A DNA stretch of 64,000 nucleotides. It comes from Sipunculus nudus (Eukaryota; Annelida; Sipuncula; Golfingiida; Sipunculidae). Location of the stretch: assembly GCA_026874595.1 (NCBI GenBank), contig CM049320.1:27195214-27259213 (forward strand). Reading direction: 5' to 3'. Positions 56,760 to 64,000 of the stretch are shown here, in pieces. Both the position numbers and the translations under genes were made by a program. How positions within the stretch are numbered: the stretch's first letter is position 1; each line of letters begins with the position of its first letter. Under the pieces are notes generated by a model that saw only the letters and a list, made by a program, of their open reading frames with translations, did no database searches and was not told where the DNA came from.

Positions 56760-57238
56760 TGGCTAGTAATTCGTGCGCACGAATTAATAACTTGTGCGCA
56801 CGAATTAGTAGCCAATGAGCAATGAGCCAGCAACATAAGAGAGCTGCTCTCATGGTCACTAATTCGTGCGCACGGATTAGTCATTCGTGCGCACGGATTA
56901 TAGTCATTCGTGCGCGTGAATTAATAAATATTTTTTCCACCTTGGAAATATATTTTTCACACCTAGTCATTCGTGCGTACGGATTAGTAATTCGTGGCAA
57001 CGAATTAGTTATTCGTGCGCACGGATTAGTAATTATTTTTCACCATGTCGTCTCCCGGGCTCAGTACGTGCGTGCTCGTAGTGCATTTTATTTTTTTTTC
57101 TGGTGACAAATATATTGATTCGTCTTTTACATGAACTGACTGCAGAACTTTGTGACATGACAATATGAAGGGTTAAAGAATTTTAGGTCAAACCAAGCAG
57201 TTTACACAGACTAGAAGCTTCTTGGTTAAACTGAGCGA

Positions 57239-57240
<2 letters not shown>

Positions 57241-57298
<58 letters not shown>
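57241..57298. repeat. (TA)n microsatellite
   Basis: Pure TA tract. Confidence 0.95.
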
Positions 57299-57301
<3 letters not shown>

Positions 57302-57670
57302 CCTATATAGAAAAGCTTTTTATATGCAACCCATATCTGTTACAACCTATCCGAATTTTAGGACAATCAAGAATTTTTAAGACAACCCATTAGGGAAATG
57401 ACTATAAGAAATTTCTAGGAAATTTTCCCATACTTAATAAAAAAACACTTATTAAATTTTTAATAATAAAACATATATCTCATCGACATTCGAAATTATA
57501 TATGTTGATTTTTTTTATTTACATAGACTATATATTACCGGTACATAAATTAACCATGTCTTTTATTTTTTGTTAACTAACAAATTTTACAGTGCTAGCT
57601 GCTTGTCATTTCAAAGTATTTTATCAGACAGTTAAATATTTAAACTAAATATTCTGTTCAGTAGCCTAAC

Positions 57671-57674
<4 letters not shown>

Positions 57675-57741
<67 letters not shown>
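57675..57741. repeat. (TA)n microsatellite
   Basis: Pure TA tract. Confidence 0.95.
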
Positions 57742-57743
<2 letters not shown>

Positions 57744-58799
57744 CTCCTCAACTGTTTCAGTTAACAGGTGTACTGATTTACCCCTTTTTATTCGTTATTT
57801 CTCAGAACCGACAAATCATATACATGCACTTTTAATTTCAAACCCACAAATTCACGTTTGTTTTCCAAAAAGCATTTTTTTTTCTTTTCCTAAGTATTAC
57901 TTTAAAATAAGTCATGGGTGTTTTTACTTGAAAAGTTAATTCTTACAGGAGCAACATTTTATAACTGCATTTTAAACAAGAACGGTACATGATAGGTCAG
58001 TAAATAAAAAATAAGTTTTTTTTTAATTTAAAAAAATCGAACGTCATTGAAGAGATACAAAAATAAATAAGATCTCAACAGATAGATACTTTTATAAGGG
58101 TCAAAATAATATATACTTTTTCAGTGGGGGTTTGCATGCAAGAATATAGACTGACTTATTGGCATTTTATTGAGACAAAAGTGCACAATGAATGCAGAAT
58201 ACTGGTGCTACCTTAAAAGCCTTCCAGTGCCCAATGTCCAATAGTTTGTAAATGCAAATATAATGATAATGAATTTTTGTCCAATGCTTTAAACAGAAAC
58301 TTATAGGGGAAAAACACATTGGTGGTAAACATAATATTGCATGGAAGAAATATACCGAAACGTTTCTTTAAAAAGTGCAAAAGCATTAGCAACGATGAAG
58401 GTTAATTCGATCATAAGCTGTATTTTAAACATGATTTTATTATCTTCATTTGATTGAGTTTGGTAATGTCCAGACCATTATAAACAGTTTTAATTTGGGT
58501 ATGCAGATAAACATATACTAGTATAGCCTATATAACTATAGTAGAATATAAGGTATCAGTCATGAAATCAAATTAATTTGCCATCGTTCATTTATTTCCA
58601 TTAGATGATGGAGGTAATCTAGATCATCATAAACAATTTTTAATTCAAATGATTCTTCAATTCGGATTGCTACGTTTGACTATTTCAGATTTTGATATAA
58701 ACGTTTATAGATAATATAGTAATAATAATAATGATAATAATAATAATGGGATTCCGCTCATGATTGCGCGAGTTATGTTGTGTACAAACACAAAAACAC

Positions 58800-58848
58800 T
58801 CCCCCCCCCCCCCCACACACACACCCCCCCCCCACACACACACACACA
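58800..58848. repeat. C-run and (CA)n block
   Basis: Two poly-C runs alternating with CACACA repeats. Confidence 0.9.
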
Positions 58849-59599
58849 AAGTACAATGAAACCAACTGGGGGATTTTCTTGTGCCTCATCCAGTCATCTA
58901 ACTGGATTGTTATTTGTTTTTTTTTGTTTTTTTTTTATTAAATTTTCATGGTAGCTCACTAGACAGATATTTCTTGAAATCTTTGCATGTACATAAAATA
59001 TCTTATGCTTCTCCGGAACTTAAGGAAAAGTAATATTTTTTTCGAACATACATTATAATACTATTGGTGAACGCATGGCAAATATTCAATATTTTATAAA
59101 TGTGATAATTATATATAGTTACCAATAACTCCTAGGCTCATTATGATTTGTTTTTATTGCATAGTTAAAATGATTCGGGCCACAATTTTCATTCATTAAT
59201 CAGTGTAATGTTTGTAAATTATTGGCTTCTTTAACATGTTCATCAAATTTAATTTACCCTGATTTAAAAATTTAACATTTTTATTATTATTTAATACCCT
59301 TTTTGTAGTTTACCGAGTAAATGTGTATCGTTATACTTTTACCGTCTCACCTCCACTTCCCCTCTCTTATTCTATAATTTACATGATTTCAACATTCCCA
59401 GAGAGTAACAATTTTTATATGAATATTCAGGGACGCACGCTGATTTAATTAAGCCCGATGACTGCCAAATGTCAAGAAAATAACAGCAACCTGTCATCGG
59501 AAATATGCATGAATTTTTTTAGGGTGGTAAACTAATTAAACAGCGTAACCAGCATTGAAGGAGGGGAAGGGGCCGAAATATTTGGCAAAGGCATTTGAA

Positions 59600-59601
<2 letters not shown>

Positions 59602-59655
<54 letters not shown>
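59602..59655. repeat. (TA)n microsatellite
   Basis: Pure TA tract. About 270 bases on is a poly-G run at 59930-59947. Confidence 0.95.
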
Positions 59656-59657
<2 letters not shown>

Positions 59658-60545
59658 CACCTCACATGTTTTAATTCAAATTAGATATATCAGTTTAACA
59701 AGATGAATACATAAAAAAAAATCACATTTGCAGGATCAAACCTAAAAAAAATGTAGAATTACGAATAAACAATACATTAATTACAGTATGAACAATCCTT
59801 TATATTGAAATAAGTCTGCTGACAACAGTAACAGGAAATTCATGATTGTGTTTTAGAATAGGGGCCTATATATCATCATTATTAGAATAGGTGAAATTGC
59901 GGGAGGACGGGGAGTAATGGATGCGAAGGGGGGGGGGGGGGGGGGGGATGGCCTACCTTGGCTACGCCCCTGTTAAATGTAATTAAAACAATAAAGTATC
60001 TATTATATATAGAGGGAGGACGAGGCCCTATATATACTCCATTACTGCTGTAGGCATATATACTCATATATACTATAGTATGCCACAATTTTAATTTATC
60101 AACAACAGAGAGTTATTGTCTTTTTGTCGAATAATGTCATGTAAACAACATTGGTATGTCTGAACTGAGATGTAATGAATTCCCAGCTTATAAAACACTT
60201 CTTCAATGAAACTGAGTTTAAGTACTATATATAGCTATAAAGTGCAGATAAAATAATCTCTTGTTTTTTAAGAAAGTTGCCCAAAGCGCAGACAAAATGA
60301 CATTATAAAACATGTTTGTTTTCTTTGAGCAAATTACTATATGAAAGAAACAATTAAGTTTTTTTTTTTTTTTTTACTTAATTTAATTAGCTCTAGCATC
60401 TTTCGATCAAGTCGTCCATAAAAGTGCACAGTGAACACCAAATGTGTTTTTGTGTATAACTGTCAAACAGTGACATACAGGAAAAATAAACTGTTGCCTC
60501 TTTTCTTATTTTAGGATTTTCTTCAGATATTCCCATAATCAAATT
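59656..60545. other. Intergenic, no feature recognised
   Basis: AT-rich, with a G-run at 59930-59947 and a T-run at 60360-60375. No gene supported. Confidence 0.45.
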
Positions 60546-60575
60546 TCAGCTGAGCGCCGTGACTCACAGGTCCCA
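60546..60575 (+). repeat. Decayed 3' terminus of a Helentron-like element
   Basis: TCAGCTGAGCGCCGTGACTC then ACAGGTCCCA, the families A/B 3' end with two changes. No partner 5' end was found in the preceding 3 kb, so the rest is lost or diverged. Confidence 0.55.
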
Positions 60576-61527
60576 ACTTTCACAAGAGGAGTTGCCCCCA
60601 AAATCGGTATTTTGCGCAAAGTACAAGTCTACGTATTTTATGGATATCAACATTCACTGCACTGCCCCATTACCTCCCTTCAAATGAATGCAAATTTACC
60701 GAATGATGTGTGTATTGGGATTTCCCTTTTTGAGCACATGACTGGTGTCATCAAGTTGAAAACAACCACCATACCAGGATGTCAAACTAATAGGGGCACC
60801 CAATACCACAGGGTCCCAGTTTAAAACTGCGGGCATAGATGACGTGACAGCCGTGCCGAGGCCTACAGGTACAATAAACAAGTAATCAGGTATGTTAATT
60901 TTCATACATTGACCAACTGTTCGTGTTAATTTATTGGTGAACAGTGGTGACATGATTACAATGTTCAGCCCATATACATTTTGTCAGTCTCGCATCCGAG
61001 TTCACTATGCATGCCGTGTACTTTGTGACTGTGTTGTCCCACAGACTGGGGACCCATATGTGTGTGTCATCATATAATATATTATATATGTCCCTGTGAA
61101 ATAATGTCTCATTTGTCTCAGTGAATTTGAACTGGACAAGTGTAGCACAAATAGGTGACGTGTGCCTTTCAACATTATTTCCATACAAGTCAATAGATCA
61201 AATGTGTCATATCATATATAGCCTAATTTGATTTTCACATTCTAGTTTTCGAGAACGATTTATTTGGATTATAAAATATTCAGTTGATTTGGTCCACCAT
61301 TATGTATCTACACCAAATCAATTGATTATAGTTGATATATACTGAAAAATTACCGATTGGATCAACATACATAATGACTGAATAGCCCAGCAGAGGAGAA
61401 TTTAACAGTAAAAAAACAGACGTGGATGTGTCTGAATTCTGTACACAGCAGTGAACCTAGAACCACAAAATTGGATCTATATTTGTAATAATATATTAGT
61501 GGGATTTGACAATTCCATTCAGTTTTT
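60576..61527 (-). other. Region with two overlapping unrecognised minus-strand ORFs
   Basis: ORFs at 60931-61188 and 60696-60953 (85 codons each, different frames) have balanced composition, for example TETNETLFHRDIYNILYDD in the first and INIPDYLFIVPVGLGTAV in the second. They may be remnants of one frameshifted coding sequence, but I recognise no family and see no certain splice sites. Confidence 0.25.
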
Positions 61528-63029
61528 ATGGGAGCAAAAAGTGGAGGATCGTGTATACATCGTCTGCTACACGTAACAATTGTTATCCCATTTGTGTGTT
61601 TTATGATGGCAATGTATGATAAAATTCAGTTTGGACGTATTTTCCCATCGCTGCAGGCAGATCCCAAAGCAGCAACAGGATCCAGAAAACAGGATACGGA
61701 AAAACAATGGTAACTTGCATGTAATATGTACATTATGTATATCATATTGATACTGGTATATCTGCATATATTTCCTGAGTTTTATGTATATATTTTTAGA
61801 TTTGTATCAAGTATAAGTAGCAAAATCATAATTTATGTATATACATAGGCATATTAATCTAATTAGTATGCATGCACCCCAAGCTAAGTCTTGAGTCAAG
61901 TAGATTATAATAATTATTATGCAATCTTCACTTGTACACCTCTAAATTTGGTTCATTTGTTTTGATTGTAATTATTAAAATTGATGAATATTATTTATAA
62001 ATAATTAAGATTTATATTATCTTAAAAACTTTAAAAGTGCTGTAAAAAGGCTTACAATGTTGCTATAAGGAGATAGTTCAACCTTGAAAATCTGTGAAGT
62101 GCCCACATGGAAAACTGCCAACTTTACAGATAATAGAGGTGCCCAAATAAGATATATATAATCAAGAAAAGAAAAAAACAGGACTGCCCAAAAGTGCCCA
62201 CTTTATAGAGGTGCCTACCTTATCAGCTGCTTATAGAGATGCCAACTTTATAGAGGTGCCCACTTTATGGAGGTGCCCATTTTATAGAGGTGCCCACTAG
62301 GAGAGGTTCCACTGTATGTAGCCCCAAAACTTGTCTTCCACATGATCATTATTTGAGATAATGACGTACTAAATTTCAGCTAGGTCATATATATACAGTT
62401 ACACTTTGCCTACCTACCATCTCATGTATTTTAGTGACCATCTCAAAAGAGTAATTGATCATCAATGTTTTTTATCCTTCTTTCATGGAGTGTAATAAAA
62501 CATCCTAATTATCTCTACTGTCATTTTTTTTCATTTTATAAAAAACAGCAAGTATGTCTAAATAACTTTTTTTTCTAAAAGAGGAAGCTTTGTCCAATTC
62601 ATGTATATCTAGGCAACACATGCCCTCTGTACTTAAAAAAATATGTACAGTGTGCTGCTATAATTTTATTGAGGGACTGAAACAGCCATATTGTGAGACC
62701 GAAATGGACATGACATGCATTCAGCCAGAACAGGCAGTGATACTAAAACCCAGTCATTCTCCAGGGTGGTATATTACACCGATCACTGTGCAGTAGGCCT
62801 GTTATGTATAAAACTGAAAGTTTAATTTGCTCTACACATATTTCTCTTTCTTATTCTTAATCCTTTCCTTGGAATAGTAGTTTACTCAACATGAGTTGGT
62901 AATTTGAAAGAACCAATGCCTGTGCAAACAAAGAAATGCGTCTGCAGCAATGGCGAAATTTATCTTCAAGGGGGGGGGGGGATGACTCACAGGTGTGGGA
63001 GGGTAATCAAAATTGGGACAGTTTATATA

Positions 63030-63103
<74 letters not shown>

Positions 63104-63623
63104 TCTCTTAATGTCATGGAGAGGTGGGGGGGGGATGATTACATTGACCATCCTCAATGGTAAAAAGTGGGGGAGGGGGGTAATGTATATATATATATAT
63201 ATATATATATCTATTGATGCCCCTGGTCTGCAGTCTCCTTCGACAAAATGATCATTTCACCTTATAAATAACTTATCAATAACATCAATGAAAAACAGAG
63301 AATTTATAACTGGTCTGTGATATCTGGGGTTTTATTTTTACCCTGAGCTGACTTTTACCCTTGGTAATACTGGGTACCCCTGCTAGTATATTATATCATT
63401 ATGTATGTGTATGTCACTTATATAGTAAGCTTATCTTTCAACAATCAGTAACCACAATCTTTCCTTTCTATTACTTTTCCTTTTAGTTTCTTTTAGGTCT
63501 ATCCTTGATGTCACAGTGATGCAGATTAACTTTCTGTTTCTCACTGGATATCACATGGTCAAAGTGCTTCTATATGGAGCTGTTATACAACCATCATGTT
63601 CCCATATTGTAAACATAATCACT
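61528..63623 (+). CDS. Candidate small membrane protein, two exons, partial (weakly FAR-17a/AIG1-like)
   Basis: Exon 1, 61528-61709: ATG, then a hydrophobic segment HRLLHVTIVIPFVCFMMAMY-D, a polar linker, and a donor ATG|GTAACT in phase 2. Exon 2, 63497-63623: acceptor TTTCTTTTAG. The joined codon is W, then SILDVTVMQINFLFLTGYHM and a second hydrophobic helix, ending in a donor ACT|GTATGT. If spliced, the pattern helix-YD-linker-W-x-x-L-(5 or 6)-Q-x-x-F-[LF] resembles the start of FAR-17a/AIG1 proteins (fatty-acid-ester hydrolases of the endoplasmic reticulum), and the remaining exons would lie beyond the window. The resemblance is faint, so treat the family as a hypothesis. Confidence 0.3.
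62095..62326. repeat. Degenerate 17-bp repeats ending in a hAT-type terminus
   Basis: TTTATAGAGGTGCCCAC and variants occur about eight times, ending in GAGAGGTTCCACTGTA. On the opposite strand this is CAGTGGAACCTC followed by GTGGGCACCTCTATAAA repeats, a known style of hAT subterminal region. Confidence 0.6.
63034..63087. repeat. (TA)n microsatellite
   Basis: TA tract. A second, shorter one lies at 63184-63210, with G-runs between them. Confidence 0.95.
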
Positions 63624-64000
63624 GTATGTTTGTAGAGATGGTATGTATAGAAAAATTAGAGTTGTTTAATAAATATATGTAATTCAGTTGCCATGCTGAT
63701 GTCTTAACCACTACAATATTTGATTGTCTGATATCACATAATTTATGAGTTTGTCAAAAGCCCTGAGCAATTAGACTAGATCGAGTGATTAGATATTTAC
63801 AGCAAGGGTATCAGGATACTTCCTGTTTAGCATGCAGCAATGATAGTAGACCTAGTTGTGGCTGTGTGGTATATACACAGCCACAGGGCAGTGCCTTTAT
63901 TTGTATGTGCTCCATCCACTAAGCAAATCAAGGGAGTGGTCTGTGGCTCTGTATATATACTACAGAGCCTCAACTGGGTCTTACACAATGGGTCAGAGTA
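63624..64000. other. Window end, no feature recognised
   Basis: Near 63857-63881 a perfect-looking inverted pair GTGGCTGTGTGGTATATACA / CACAGCCAC, and near 63936-63968 GTGGTCTGTGGCTCTGTATA / ACTACAGAGCC. These are small hairpins with no assigned role. Confidence 0.35.

Larger units (their letters stand above)
55035..57074. mobile_element. 2.0-kb inverted-repeat element with TTCGTGCGCACGAA arrays
   Basis: The left end CGTGCGTACGGAGCCCGGGA (then GACGA, 55037-55061) is inverted at 57048-57072 with two or three differences. Inside, both arms carry AAATTTCCAAGGTGG-AAAAAATATTTATTAA in inverse orientation and arrays of the palindrome ATTCGTGCGCACGAAT and close variants (about 3 at the left, 8 at the right). 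The centre has a (TA)n tract at 55392-55462 and three minus-strand ORF fragments. No transposase was recognised and the class is unknown. Confidence 0.7.
57075..59580. other. AT-rich intergenic sequence
   Basis: No gene is supported. (TA)n at 57241-57298 and 57675-57741, a (ATA)n stretch near 58720-58747 and C/CA runs at 58800-58848. Confidence 0.55.
61710..63496. other. Intergenic or intronic sequence with repeats
   Basis: Contains a hAT-like terminal subrepeat block at 62095-62326 and (TA)n tracts at 63034-63087 and 63184-63210, listed below. The ORF at 62590-62796 is discussed under rejected items. Confidence 0.45.

Noticed and set aside
62590-62796. 68-codon ORF with several cysteines, preceded by a possible acceptor
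   Set aside because: The frame does not match the donor at 61709 without an immediate stop or a shift, and no domain is seen. It could be an exon of another transcript, but I cannot support it.

Overview
The window is nuclear DNA of an invertebrate animal, most likely a mollusc or another lophotrochozoan. It is AT-rich, genes are sparse and split by long introns with GT-AG junctions, (TA)n tracts are everywhere, and there is no operon structure. Mollusc is an inference from the style of the repeats (TGACCTTTGACC tandems, a Nin-like SINE core, Helentron-like elements with internal tandem units) and from the two conserved genes. No species is claimed.

Genes. (1) 2758-3762 (+): an intact 334-codon, apparently single-exon ORF for a basic, partly coiled-coil, otherwise disordered protein that I do not recognise. 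(2) 14261-17844 (+): a complete three-exon gene for a 338-aa type II membrane protein of the DUF1647 family, with two short upstream ORFs. (3) About 36029-54831 (-): the MICOS subunit MIC10 (MINOS1), recovered from three tiny exons at 54753-54831, 46538-46585 and 45832-45941, too short to show up as long ORFs. A short last exon is proposed at 36029-36058, with an alternative at 33419-33511. (4) 61528-63623 (+): two phase-matched candidate exons of a small membrane protein, faintly like the FAR-17a/AIG1 family and probably continuing past the window.

Repeats, left to right. 0-20 kb holds Tourist-like MITEs (four copies, one with clean TTA target duplications), a hammerhead-ribozyme-like motif between two (TA)n tracts (4.1 kb), a SINE (5.5 kb), a 1297-bp hAT-like element with a perfect 8-bp target duplication (9.6-10.9 kb) and, inside intron 1 of the DUF1647 gene, an element built of 279-bp repeats carrying evenly spaced GGTGGCGCCACC palindromes. 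20.7-51 kb is dominated by long non-autonomous elements with one shared architecture: a T-run plus AGCTCAGCTGA hairpin at one end, and TCAGCTGAGC plus a GACCCATGGGTC palindrome and CTTGTT at the other. This resembles Helentron/HINE elements. Two of them are nested insertions whose uninterrupted target is present elsewhere in the window. The two largest types occur in + orientation at 20.7-27.7 kb and in - orientation at 36.5-42.3 kb. MIC10 intron 1 carries a deleted DIRS-like tyrosine-recombinase retroelement (51.3-52.5 kb), a related foldback element (48.0-48.3 kb) and a SINE. The region just upstream of MIC10 is a 2-kb inverted-repeat element studded with TTCGTGCGCACGAA palindromes. 57-64 kb is AT-rich intergenic sequence with long (TA)n arrays.

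The genes are unrelated housekeeping or orphan genes and do not form a pathway. The main story of the window is layered transposition into and around two conserved genes.
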